DNA from: Gadus chalcogrammus
Taxonomy: Eukaryota; Chordata; Actinopteri; Gadiformes; Gadidae
Reading direction: 5' to 3'
DNA length: 64,000 nucleotides
NCBI RefSeq assembly: GCF_026213295.1
Contig: NC_079420.1
Coordinates: 12,682,824 to 12,746,823 of the forward strand
This document shows, one piece after another, positions 38,096 to 54,254 of the stretch. How positions within the stretch are numbered: the stretch's first letter is position 1; each line of letters starts with the position of its first letter. The position numbers and the translations under genes were made by a program. The notes under the pieces were generated by a model. The model saw only the letters and a list, made by a program, of their open reading frames with translations. It was not told where the DNA came from and made no database searches.

Positions 38096-38661
38096 TGTTT
38101 GCCATGCCAGTTATCATTTCACTTGCCATTTCATTCAGAGACTTAGCCTACTCTGTATTTATTATTGTCTCATCTTCCTGGCTATGAGCCAGTCTGGTCC
38201 AGTCATGTCCAGTCTGGTCCAGTCAGTGCAGCTCCTCCCCAGCAGCTTATGGGGGCCGTAATACTTCCCTGACATTCACAATAGGCTAGTCTGTTGTCTT
38301 GGTTCAATATCAGCACAAACTATTTGGATGAATACTCTTAAATTTGAACTCTACCTGTGTCTTGCACAGCTCGACACCTGGAACAGATTTCAATGCAATA
38401 TACAGACTTAGAATAAAATGTCTAGTCTAGTGGCATGGAGGAGATGCATGCCTCTTATGGAAGAGGCTTCAAAAAGGGGGATTAGGTTGTTTTTTTTGTT
38501 AATCACATTTTGATACAATAGTTATTCTGTTGGACATTTGAACAGTATTTGCTCTAAAGAAGGGGCCCATTAAAGGGCCCTTCATAACACTTTCTAGTGT
38601 AGGGGCCACTACATGGTCGTGTTCCAAAGGGGGCATCTGAGAGGGGGCTTAAAGGTGTTCT

Positions 38662-38698
38662 GTACCAGAGAGGCACCCTAAAGGTGCCTCTCTGGTAC
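38662..38698. repeat. Perfect 16-bp hairpin
   Basis: GTACCAGAGAGGCACC at 38662-38677 and its exact reverse complement at 38683-38698, with loop CTAAA. The neighbourhood (38560-38760) has further GGGGCCC/GGGCCCC complementarities. Confidence 0.85.
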
Positions 38699-38818
38699 CC
38701 TATCTATCTTAGGGACCTGGTTTTCTCTAAAATAGGGGCCCCATAAAGGCAATATCATCCCACTGCAGACGCAAATGGGCGTTCTCGGGTGGTGGGGGTC
38801 TATAAGATCATTATGTGG

Positions 38819-39404
38819 CGTTTTTATCAAATGAAACATGAGGGGTGACACTGTCGTTTTTCTTTGGTCGTCATGAAAAAAACCATAAGGGGTAACACTG
38901 TCGTATTTTATTGGTCGTCATGAAAAAAACATATTTAAAAAATTGTCCTTGTCAAATAAAATATGAGGGGTAACACTGTTGTTTTTCATCAGTCATCATG
39001 GGAAAAAAACATAAGGGGTAACACTGTTGTTTTTATCAAAAGATACGTAAAGGGTAACACTGTCGTTCTTTATCTGTCGTCATGAAAAACCCAATAGGGG
39101 GTAACACTGTCGTTTTTATCAAATCAAACATGAGGGGTGACGATGTTGTTCTTTATTGGTCTAAATGAAAAAAAACATAAGGGGTAACACTGTTGCTTTT
39201 CATTGGTCGTCATGAAAAAAAACACAAGGGGTAACACTGTTGTTTTTTATTGGTCGTCATGAAAAAAACATAAGGGGTAACACTGTTGTTTTTTATTGGT
39301 CAGCATGAAAAAAAAACCTAAAGGGTAACACTGTTGTCTTTGTCAAATAAAATATAAGGGGTAACACTGTCGTATTTTATTGGTCGTCATGAAAAAAAAC
39401 ATGA
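38819..39404. repeat. Minisatellite block 1, unit about 47 bp
   Basis: Repeated GGGGTAACACTGT(C/T)GTTTT, followed either by ATTGGTCGTCATGAAAAAAA or by a TATCAAATGAAACAT variant. About a dozen imperfect copies. Confidence 0.92.
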
Positions 39405-39485
39405 GGGAAATTATAGAAATACACACATACATTTTAATGTCATGTATATCCTCTTTATTGATGATTGATTATTGCGAAATGTCAT

Positions 39486-39850
39486 TGCCTCAGTGGTGCA
39501 GTGGTGTGCACTCTGCCTAACCCACTGGAGACCGCGGCTCAATTTCTGTGGAAAACACAATATCTTTAAACTTAATGCTATCATGTCTATTGCACTGCCA
39601 TGTATAACCTCAGACATAATAAACTTACAATTCTCAGTGGGAAGTGGAGAGAGCTGTGAGCTAACCCCCTGGAGACCGGGGTTGAAGCCCGGTTGATGTC
39701 CTCGGTTGGAAGACTCTAATTTGTATTTAATGCGAATTATAAAGTCAAGTATAACCATTGTGGTCTCTTTATTCGGTGTCTTGATGGTGCATTGATGAGA
39801 TCGGAGGTTATACTCTGAACAGCTCAGGTTCGAATCCCCGCAAAAACGTC
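39486..39850 (+). repeat. Three tRNA-like units (SINE-like) interrupting the minisatellite
   Basis: Three diverged tRNA-like segments lie roughly 150 bp apart. The first has CTCAGTGGTGCAGTGG (D-arm/A-box-like) and GAGACCGCGGCTCAAT. The second has CCGGGGTTGAAGCCCGG, a good T-arm hairpin. The third has a perfect pol III B box, GGTTCGAATCC, at 39827-39837. None folds into a credible intact tRNA by eye, so I read them as tRNA-derived SINE-like units. Confidence 0.55.
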
Positions 39851-39852
39851 GA

Positions 39853-40588
39853 CAGGGGTATCACTGTTATTTTTCATTGTTCGTCGTGAAAAAAAACATA
39901 TTTGAAAAAAATAAATAAATGTCCTTGTCAAATAAAATATAAGTGGTAACACTGTGGTTTTTCATCAGTCATCATGGGAAAAAAACATAAGGGGTAACAC
40001 TGTCGTTTTTATCAAATGAAACGTAAAGGGTAACACCGTCGTTTTTTATCTGTCTTCATGAAAAACCCATAAGGGGTAACACTGTCGAAATATATGGAAT
40101 AAAACATAGGGGGTAACACTGTCGTTTTTACCAAATTAAACATGAGGGGTGACACTATCGTTTTTCTTTGGTCGTCATGAAAAAAACCATAATGGGTAAC
40201 ACTGTTGTTTTTTATTGGTCGTCATGAAAAAAAACATAAGGGGTAGCACTGTCGTTTGTTATTGGTCGTCATGAAAAAAAACATAAGGGGTAACACTGTA
40301 GTTTTTTATTGGTCGTCATGAAAAAAAACATAAATGGTAACACTGTTGTTTTTTATTGGTCGTCGTAAAAAAAAACACAAGGGGTAACACTGTTGTTTTT
40401 TATTGGTCGTCATGAAAAAAACATAAGGGGTAACACTGTCGTTTTTTATTGGTCGTCATGAAAAAAAACATTAGGGGTAACACTGTTGTCTTTGTCAAAT
40501 AAAATATAAGGGGTAACACTGTTGATTTTTATGAGTCGTCATGAAAAAAACATAAGGGGTAACACTGTTGTTTTTTATTGGTTGTCAT
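39853..40588. repeat. Minisatellite block 2, same unit as block 1
   Basis: About fifteen further copies of the unit of block 1. The ATTGGTCGTCATG variant dominates in the right half. Ends at TTATTGGTTGTCAT before an AT-rich run. Confidence 0.92.
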
Positions 40589-41818
40589 ATAATTATAATT
40601 ATTATTAGTTAATATATATATCTATGGGGCTAGAGCCCCTCTTGCCCCTCCAGACGAACTCAGCCGGAAGAAGCAAGCCAGGGTCGACTAAAAATTAAAT
40701 AAAAGTTATTATTTTATAGTACTTTCTGGGGAGATTATTTTTTTCAAAAATATATATATATATATAAATATATATATTCTATTTTTTATATATTTCTTTT
40801 TTTTCATTATCATTTTCTTTTATTGTTTTCTTGTGAGAGTAGGGACTTGCCCCTAATGACCAGTCGCCACTGGTCATTCTGACCTGGGACATTTAGAATT
40901 GTCGGTCCTCCTCATTTTTTTCCGGTCATTGACCGGTAATAACCGTCAACGGAAACCCTGCTATAAACTGGCCTAACTCTCACCGTCAACACCGAACCCC
41001 TTCTTCTTCGCACGGCTGTCAACATCCGAAATATACGCTAGTTAGATTTGCTCAAACAGCAGTTTCAAGCACGGGTAGCATAGAACTAACGTTAGCGCAG
41101 TGGGGGCTCCATGATTGCTAAATCTAATGAGAGAGGTCAAATTGGCATTAAGGAAGGAAAGCATAGTATGCCTTGCGACTGTGCTTCGCAGTATGCCTTG
41201 CGAAACCCAGTATGCCTTTCGAAACACCTCGTGATTGGTCGATGAAACGCTACCAGGAACGCCTAAAGGGCGTTCTTGTGTCATGACGGAAACGCCCAAG
41301 CCTGCAGCTGGACCCTTCTCCATAAAGGGGGCTCTATTATGTTTTCGGCACTCTAGTATTTGGGGGTGGTTATATGTATGATAATGATTGCAAAAGTAGT
41401 GTTGTTTATCAGGCCACCTTGAGCATGGAAGAGATAATCTCGAGAACTAAGTTTTATTTCCCCAAATGCACAAGAAAACGATGGGGAATGAAAGGTGATT
41501 AGCTCTAATGACTGGACGTTAACCCCTCTGATCTCTCCAACCAATAGCTGGGTGTGCTGAAGGGCCAACATTATCTTAATGGCTGTCATCCACATGGTAC
41601 GATCACACATTTTCGTCTACGTTATTTGTAGGGCAAAAGTATACGCAGCAATGTTTTTTTTTTTTTATCCTTTATTGAACATCAGATAATGGTACATTAT
41701 CAAGTAACACAGTATTAGGCTATGAATAGTTTGCTGCGAGCCAAAGCACATTCAAATCATAGAGCTTTTGGACGTCATCTGTCTCCCATATTGGCCTCCA
41801 TGGGACATTATAGGGACT

Positions 41819-41824
41819 TTTATT
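41819..41824 (-). terminator. gal: gal polyadenylation signal (candidate)
   Basis: TTTATT on the + strand (AATAAA on the gal strand), about 255 nt past the stop codon. Another candidate lies near 41671. Confidence 0.45.
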
Positions 41825-42076
41825 TTCAGACAATAATAGAGAAGATCATTTATCATTTTCACAATCACAATAAAGCCAAACATGTAATCAATATATACTA
41901 ATCTATAGCATCAAGGGTAGACATTTAGAATCTGTTGTTAAATTGCCAAAAGAGCTAACATTGTCAGCTTCAAAATTGATTTTTCTTTTTAGTTGTTTGG
42001 ATAACATGGGATCAGAGAAGGGTTGAAATGATGATGTTTGGTTGAAAAGGTGGTTGAGGCACAGCTAGGCAGAGGA

Positions 42077-46270
<4,194 letters not shown>

Positions 46271-46358
46271 CTAAAGAGAACCATACATTCTTTGTAAGTC
46301 ACGACAGAAACACGATTATAGTCTACTTCTTCGCATGCATCGGGCGATCCCAACTCAC

Positions 46359-46430
46359 CTTGATCTTCTGTTGTCAGTGCTAGGAGCCTGTGTGAGTGGA
46401 TGTTGCTCGTCTGTCGGTCCCTTGCCGTCG
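46359..46430 (-). other. gal: gal non-coding exon 1 (5' UTR)
   Basis: A GTGAGT donor follows AAG on the minus strand (exon end 46359). The 5' end is estimated from a TATA-like box about 30 nt upstream. The intron to exon 2 is only 88 nt. A separate 5' UTR exon is the known architecture of mammalian galanin genes. Confidence 0.6.
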
Positions 46431-46455
46431 GTGTCTAGTTGGGGAGCCCAGCGAT

Positions 46456-46464
46456 GCTTTTAAA
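46456..46464 (-). promoter_or_regulatory. gal: gal TATA-like box
   Basis: CTTTAAAAG on the minus strand, about 100 nt upstream of the exon 1 donor, at a suitable distance for a short 5' UTR exon. Confidence 0.5.
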
Positions 46465-46583
46465 GGAACGCCTCCCGATAGGTCAGATGAAAGTGCTCTT
46501 CCTGTCATCTTAGTCATCATTTTCTGCCAACAAAAAAATTAAAGAAAAGAAAGTGTGCTCAAAGGGCGTACCTGGTTAGGATT

Positions 46584-46591
46584 TGACGTCA
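46584..46591 (-). promoter_or_regulatory. gal: Perfect CRE in the gal promoter
   Basis: Palindromic TGACGTCA about 125 bp upstream of the TATA-like box. Mammalian galanin promoters respond to cAMP through CRE-like sites, so CREB-family control is a reasonable inference. Confidence 0.6.
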
Positions 46592-49283
46592 CCAGACCCC
46601 CCTGGCCCACTAGAGGTCAAGAAGAGGGCAGGATAAAGCATGAACAATTACAGCCTCGTTTTCAACCGACATGAAGACACGCTCTTGGGCGTCTATTATT
46701 ACATCGTTTTTATGGAGGGTCATGGGAAGCGCATGAGAATAACTGCAACTTTGAATCATTAATTAGGTAAATAGTGAATTTTTCAGTTATAAAGCCTTTT
46801 TTCTAGTTCAATACTGTTCTAAAGCCTAAATGATTAATAATTTATTGATGGGCTACAATGAGGATTTATTAAGAGTAGGTTAATGATTAACATACTTGAT
46901 TTGGGAAATCATGATTGAACATCATTTACAATATGGTACCAATGCAAAAGATAATTATTATAAAATCCTGGACCCATTTTGTTCATGTGTCTATCTATCT
47001 ATGACACTTACATAGCTGTCAACAGACAACCGTTAAACATAATTCAAATGTGTATACAACCATATTTGTGTGTCCAAACCCACCCACCATCTCATCACCC
47101 TAATAAGCTTAAAACATTCAATATGTGGAGAACATGTTGAAACGCAGATAAATATATAATTAAATCTCCTAAACAATCAAAAGTCATCCCACAATAAACT
47201 GATTAATCACACTTTCATACACTTTGTCCTTCCTCTGTTCTTCTTGTGCCTTCATACTGGTAACCCCCAATGTGTTTCCATTGAAGGTATGGGGAGGCTG
47301 GCGTGCCGGTCAGGGTGGGTTGGTCTCCTAGCCGGGGCACCCCAACACAGCAGACACACAGCTGCGGAACACAGCAGCCTAGAGTGAGACCCCACTCAGC
47401 TCCCCCCGCAAATGGCATTGCCCTGCTGCTCGTGCTTTACACTGTCCTCCGTAGCCTGGGTGGGGGGTGGTTGTGGTGGGTTGCCTCTCACTTATCTCTC
47501 AGTCCGGACACTGGGGCACCTGGCTCAATCTTCCTGCCTGGTGGAAGCTCTTACTGGATGGTCATTGTTGTAATGGGGTGGCGGTAAACCCTCTATGGGT
47601 AGCCCAGCGGGCTCATGGCCCCCGGTATGGGGATGCAGCTGTTCCCGGATGGGAGAAGTGTAATGGGTGGCACTCTCATGTGTCGCTTCATAGGATTTAC
47701 TCTTATTCTGTCCCACCAAAGGTTGTTCCGTTGCCCTGTAATGGCCAGGGTGCATGTGGTAGTACAGGCTATGAGGCTTTATTTGATATTTGAAGTATTG
47801 TGTCTTTTCTTTTCCAAAGAATCAAATGTATCCATTAAGAATATTTTCTTTATTGAGGAATATATTTATATATATATATTGCCTTCCATTTAACTAACGT
47901 AATCTAACTATACTGGCTCATTCTTACTTTTCTTAGCTATTCTGTTTCCATTAAATACCTTTGTATCCATTATGGTTTCAATAATACAATGCTCATATTT
48001 ATGAAGCACACTTGCATGTCAAAAAGAAAAAGCAGTTGGGGTTTGCAATGTTACCTTAGCTTTTGGGCACCAGTTTTACTAGTCATTACACATAACCCAT
48101 AACCGAAATGTTGAACAATTATGAAAACTGAGAATTTACTCAGTGGTTGGATTTAAATTTAGATAAAAATCATTTTTATTAGTTCATCTCAACCCTCTCA
48201 AACCTTTGTAAAAAAAAACACACACATTTGTTGAACCGATATTTCAAACTAATTTCAAACAAATCAATATGAATTTCATTTTCACTGATTTGCTCACATG
48301 TGTTTCTCAGTAAAAAAATAAAATAAAATCAATGTAGAACTAGTCTGTTTTCTGTTTTACTTCAGTTGCATTTCCCAGTGGTCAATACAACAGTGGTTTG
48401 GGTCTGATTGGGTTAGAGAAAGTACATCATGCAGAATCCATGCATGTAGCTATTGACCCTGAATGCGTCATAACATCATTTTCTTAGACAAATTACTTTC
48501 ATGACATGGGTTGTATATTAACCATGAATAACAATTATCTAACTGCACACACTAGCTGTTATAGTTATCCCTCCTAGGGTGGATAGAAATGACGTGTAGT
48601 ATACTTTCATTTTTTTATTCATTGAAGTTCCCAAAATGACACACATTTCTATATCCTACTACTTTTGGATTGCAATAGATAAGCTTTATTCATTCTAATA
48701 ATATTACCTTTATTAATACAATTCTGTTTTCTTTGTCATTATCTTTGCTTTCAGGGTTTTCGGTCGCGTACTCCATGACTGCTGTTCGTAGTTCATTGGC
48801 TGTTGGCATCTGCTGACCAGATAGTAGAGGCTCCAGTGAACACTAAATACACCAGGTGCAGAACATTACATTTGCATTATTGCTATAATATTGTCATAGA
48901 ATTTCAGCCAACCTGTTGCGATTAGCACTTCTATGTATCAATCCCTCTAATGTTCACCGTATCAAGCTGCTTAGACCTTCTCCACGCACCTGGCCAATGG
49001 GCTTTTCATGACCTTTTCTATTTCCCATCTTGTAAAATTAAACCAAATCGATATTTTGTTGCTGTGGTTAAAATGAGAAAGTTAAAGCAGAAAGGGGCTG
49101 ATCTCATCATCTCAGATATTGCATATAGAGCTAAGATAACGTAAGATCCTTCATAGATTCATCATAAAGTAAGTAAGTAAAATCTATTTATACCTTGCAC
49201 AGCCAGGAAGTCCCAGACAGAGTGTTTGAGAGGATAACAATACAAATCTTGTCCACAGCGCTCAATAAAAGTGGAACGTGTTA

Positions 49284-49334
49284 TTGTGTGTGTGTGTGTG
49301 TGTGTGTATGTGTGTGTGTGTGTGTGTGTGTTAT

Positions 49335-49394
<60 letters not shown>
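49284..49394. repeat. (TG)n-(CA)n inverted microsatellite
   Basis: 48 nt of TG (one TATG variant), spacer TATG, then 60 nt of CA: an almost perfect inverted repeat. An (AT)n run follows at 49455-49492. Confidence 0.95.
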
Positions 49395-49396
<2 letters not shown>

Positions 49397-49452
49397 ACCT
49401 TCAACATTTGTGCACATTTGCACATAGCACTCCATATAAAGTGGACTGAACC

Positions 49453-49492
<40 letters not shown>

Positions 49493-50924
49493 CTTGAAAT
49501 GTTGCAATCTATATCAACCTCATTGTCCATTGCACATTTGCACATTTTATGTACATTCTTGGCATATATCTGTTTTTGTTTTGATATTGTCCATAACTTA
49601 TTTATCTATTTTTATTCATGTTTGTCATTGTTGCAATGTCTGCTCTACGTGCCTTATCCTTAATTGCCCCCTTGGGATAAATATAGTTTTCTTGAATCTT
49701 GAATCTAAAACATGCACTGTACATTTACACCCAAAAAGCTTTTTCAATACTTCATCATCTTGTTAGTATTCTCCCTAACAATGAATCATAAGGCAGAAGT
49801 TCTTCAAGCTAGAAACCTGTATTAAAGCAGTGCAACCAGTGTTGTTAAAACCATTAGATGCCATGGTTCCATGGCACAGACGACCATGGCGTCCCACACA
49901 CCCGCACACACACGTCTATACACACACAGAGACTACACAACCATCTCAACCAACAAAACTCCATCCTGAAACACCAGACTCAGCCCAGATGGGATTTCTC
50001 TCTCCAATGAAGTTAAGCTGGCCTCACCGTTGCTCTGGTGTAAAGGTAGGTCAGGTAATGAGATCATGCCAATAATGTCTTCCATCACGTTCCACCCTCA
50101 CCCAAACTGTATGGATCGGTGTGGGCCCTGGTTTGCCTCATAGTAATGTTGTCTGCACATCTGGGGTCAACGTAGATAGTAACAATGTGAATTGGAGGAT
50201 TTCAGACTTTCTCATTTCAAGGCACAACTTTTAGTTGTTTTCCATTATTTTACATTGCACTTTGCCCTTCATTTTACAATTCATTCAATATTTTGTCTGT
50301 AATTCACATTTCACCGAATTAAGGATTTCCTGTTTTATTAATATTCATATTTTGTAATATGGGTAACCACACAGTATTGGAGAATGTGAGTAAGGCAATA
50401 ATCCTTAGACGAATGTGAAGCAAACAATTTAAGGGTATGATGTGCCAATGGGGTGTGAGTGTGCGTGTTTGTGTGTGTGTTGCCGTGTACTGAGGTGGCC
50501 TCAGTAGATCTGGGTGATAAGCCTCAGAGCCACACGCACACACTCACTCGCTCACACGTGTTATTAGCATTTAGAGGGCCTCTTTCAGACCCCCATGCAG
50601 GTGCACACACACACACACACACACACATGAATATATATTTACACTTCAAAAGTATTACTTTAATACACAAATGAGCCCCATGGGAGAAGACCAGAGCGTC
50701 TTTTCTCTGTTAGGGACACTGCTGGGTTGTAATCCCGGACATCTCAGGACCAGCTATTGTTCAACATGGCGTTGTGTTATTTTCCCCCCTTTCCTAATTC
50801 AGCCAAGGCGGAATTAAAGCATGGGAGATGATGAGAGCCCTCAGGGGGGCAGCTGCCTCCCTTGCTCAGAAGACAGTGTATGTACAATATGGATGTATGT
50901 ATTTTTATATCTGTGTGTATGCGT

Positions 50925-51053
<129 letters not shown>

Positions 51054-51224
51054 CGTCTGCCACTAATGAACAAATATGGAAAGTCAGTGGATTCTGTGTC
51101 TGTCTATGTTAGGTCCGTTCAATCTGTTTACTATAGATATATTTGAATGTGATGATGGACTAAATGAAACAGCTACAGAATGCCAGTAGGATGGTTTGAT
51201 GGACCTGGAGTGTACAGAGTTTCC

Positions 51225-52187
51225 TCAGTAAGAAGAGGCGTTGTTGAAAATTGGAGAAGATTGTTTTTCACTGCTTGGTGGGATGGTGAGGGTATGGTCA
51301 ATGAAGGTTCCCAGATACTCATAGGCCTCCACTTTCTCAATGTTCTTACCATTGACCTCCAGTGGTTGGAGAGTGGGCTGTTTGCGGGGAAGGTCAATGA
51401 ACAGGTCCTTGGTCTTTGAGGCATTGAGGTCCTGGTAGTCCCCCCCCGGTAGGCCACTCAGAGAAGCCGTCAATCCCATCTTGGCCCCGCCCCTCTGAGT
51501 TGGTGATATCCCGAGTGACAGCGTCGTATGAGTATTTGAGTGAGTCATCTCTGGGTCCGAGCTCCTGCAGTCATCTGTGTGGTGGTGGTGGATGAGCGTG
51601 GGTGAGATGACGGACCCTTGGGGTGCTTCAGTGAGATGACGGACCCTTAGGGTGCTTCAGTGAGAGGAATGAACCTTGGGGTGCTTCAGTGCAGATGGTT
51701 CTGTTGGAGCTGAGGTGACCGCCTGGTGCCTCCTCCTAATGAGAAATGAGAAGAACCAGAGAATCAGGGATGGCCGATCAGAAGTTTACAAACAACATCC
51801 TCACATAAGCCTATCTCCAATGGGTGTTTACACCATACAGCATCATTCACACCTGTTTGCAGGCAAACCGATGCTGGTCTGACCTCATTTAGTAGCTGGG
51901 GATGAACAAGCCTCTAATCACCAGAGAGGCTAACACTCCAGGGCAGTAGTCATTGTCACAGGTGTTGTTTTTTTGTTGATGCACTGGGCACACAATGAGA
52001 GTTCCCCCCTGCTGGGATGGAACACCTCACAGAAAACCCCTGATGGCTGTCTGTGATAGGCCCTGAGCCGGTAGCGGCCCAGCTGGTCAGTCGCTGGTGC
52101 CTGGTTTGGGTTGATCCTCTTCAGGGCCTGCTCCAACTCCCAGGGCTCAAGTACCAGTGGTGGGGAGGGACCTGGTGTCAAGGTCAA
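51225..52187 (-). pseudogene. Decayed non-LTR retrotransposon (LINE) reverse transcriptase
   Basis: On the minus strand, 52187-51930 encodes LEPWELEQALKRINPNQAPA and KKTTPVTMTTALEC, matching the start of LINE reverse transcriptase domains. After further decay, 51548-51225 encodes LNASKTKDLFIDLPRKQP and VNGKNIEKVEAYEYLGTFID, the NxxKTKE...YLG region after the catalytic core. Order and strand are right, but the frame is broken repeatedly and the core is missing or unrecognisable. An old, inactive copy; a Rex/L2/CR1-like clade is likely but not resolved. Confidence 0.75.
51600..51690. repeat. Short tandem repeat, three copies
   Basis: CCTTGGGGTGCTTCAGTGAG-like units recur three times at about 30-34 bp spacing within the LINE relic. 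Confidence 0.8.
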
Positions 52188-52929
52188 AGGTTAACTCCTC
52201 CCTCTCCTGTGGGACGGTTTGTTAATCAAACCTGCAGAAGAAGTTGTTCAGGCTCCCTGCCATGCTGAAAAATAGGAGTTGTTAGAACAAAAGCCAGCGT
52301 ATTGACCCCTTGCCAGGTGTCCCTTGCTTTGCCTTCCTGGAACCATGTTCCACTTTCTACTTGTACAGCCTCTCGGTATGTTACCTGAGATGATGATGAT
52401 GCTTTAAGATCTCTTTAAGATTCCTTCCAATGTTGTTGTTCGATGTATGAGTGGATATATATACATACACTATATATATATACATATTTGTATATATGTA
52501 TATGTATTTCTCGTACACACACACACACACATATATATAGGTTATATATCTAAATTTAATATAAAGTATACATCCTTATAAAGAAAAACCTGTTACTTGA
52601 GGCCTAGTGCTAATTATCTAACCATTTACATTTAACCCAGTGTTCTGTTATTATTAATATGTGCAAATTACACCTAATCACTCGTCATTCAGGTCCCATC
52701 AAATAAAGACCCCCGCAAGCCGTCTGAACACATTACATCGTGACATGGTAATTATGGGTTATTTGGCAAGAGAATGCTATAATGGCCCCCTCTACTCTTC
52801 TCCCTATTTGGTTCGTATGATCTCCACTGCTAGATGCTGTGATTCTCTTCTTCTGCCTTGTACATCAAATGGCTTTCTGCGTCCTGTGTTTTTCTGAGGC
52901 AGATCCAATGAGATAAAACACGTAACAAA

Positions 52930-52932
<3 letters not shown>

Positions 52933-53002
<70 letters not shown>

Positions 53003-53030
53003 GTGCGTGCGTGCGTGCGTGCGTGTGTGT
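52933..53030. repeat. (GT)n/(GCGT)n array
   Basis: GT repeat changing to GCGT units at its right end. Confidence 0.96.
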
Positions 53031-53728
53031 GGTTATCTCACAAAACCAACGAGTAAAAGTAGCAACATGCCATCAGAAACAATATTCACAATAGAGAGGA
53101 GGATGATTATGTCGGAGTCGACACTCTTAATATGTTTGGATGTCTTTCCTAATGTCTTACCTAGGATAATCCGTATGCTTCATTGGGAGTTCTTTGTTGC
53201 GGGCAATCAGTATGAATACCCTATTTCTGCTCTTTTAATAATATCAGAAGTCCTTAGGTGACTCAAGCATGCGTGGACAAACACGAAGATGACGGTGGTC
53301 TTCCACCGCATCATTTCCAGTTGAATTTTTTTCTTGTATTTATCCTATTTGGTTGGCGTGTTAGTATACCTTACTCTTTCTGTTTGGTTTTTATATTTTA
53401 AATCCAGGTATCTTTTGAGTAGTCTTTAGTTGCATCACTTATCAATAGCCCTTATATTATAATATGTTATTCTAAAATTACTTAGATAGTTTTACAAAGT
53501 TACATGGCAATGCATCGATGCAAATATATGCCTACACTCGACACATAGCCATGGGTTAAGTGCCTACTGTTAATAAATTGGTATTCGTCATACATGTTAT
53601 AGAACAAGAGCCTGCTGGTCATGATTGGTCAAATAATGCCTCACATAAGCGTCCTCATTCAAACAACACAGCTTCTTCCTATGGAGAGCCTACCATATCC
53701 GCAGCAGCCTGAACGAACAAATGTTTCA

Positions 53729-53763
53729 ATTCAGCCTACTTGTCAAACATAAGTAGGCTGAAT
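53729..53763. repeat. Perfect 13-bp hairpin
   Basis: ATTCAGCCTACTT and its exact complement, separated by a 9-nt loop. Confidence 0.85.
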
Positions 53764-54087
53764 TAGCACAAGCTGCTACTTTAAATGGTGTAGCCTACTA
53801 GTTGATAATTGATGTATTCAGTTAAGGTCTGTTAACCCATCTCTTGACACTTCTTTACCAGTATGCTTATGAGACCTATACAACCCGTTTAGTATGGGCT
53901 ACATTCGCAGTTGTGTGGTTGTGACTGTGCATCATTCCATGCGATGTTTTTATGCATTTTTTCAAAAAATAAATACTTTATAGAACAATTAAGAAAATCC
54001 TATCGGAGAAAAGAATGGGATTTTAGCTCGATTCAATTAATTATTTAGATTAAAAGTAAACAAATAAGAAATGGTAAATAAACTATA

Positions 54088-54120
54088 TGGCCATGATTCA
54101 AGATGCATGAATCATGGCCA
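54088..54120. repeat. Perfect 13-bp hairpin beyond the ppp6r3 3' end
   Basis: TGGCCATGATTCA and its exact complement with a 7-nt loop, about 150 nt past the candidate poly(A) signals of ppp6r3. Confidence 0.85.
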
Positions 54121-54254
54121 GGACGTCATAAAAAGTAAAGTACAAAACCCCTTCTTGTGTCTCAGGTTGAACCCCAGCAGAAGTAAATGCTGCCCTTTAC
54201 ACTTTAGTGACGTTAAGGAACACATTAACTTGAGAGAAAAAAAAAAGCACAACA

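Noticed and set aside
39780..39850. Functional tRNA gene
   Set aside because: B box is perfect, but no acceptor stem or anticodon arm can be drawn by eye.
38819..40588. CRISPR-like array
   Set aside because: Repeats are contiguous and diverged with no unique spacers, in a vertebrate nuclear genome.
51173..52260. Active retrotransposon
   Set aside because: Frames are broken and the catalytic reverse-transcriptase core is missing, so it is a relic.
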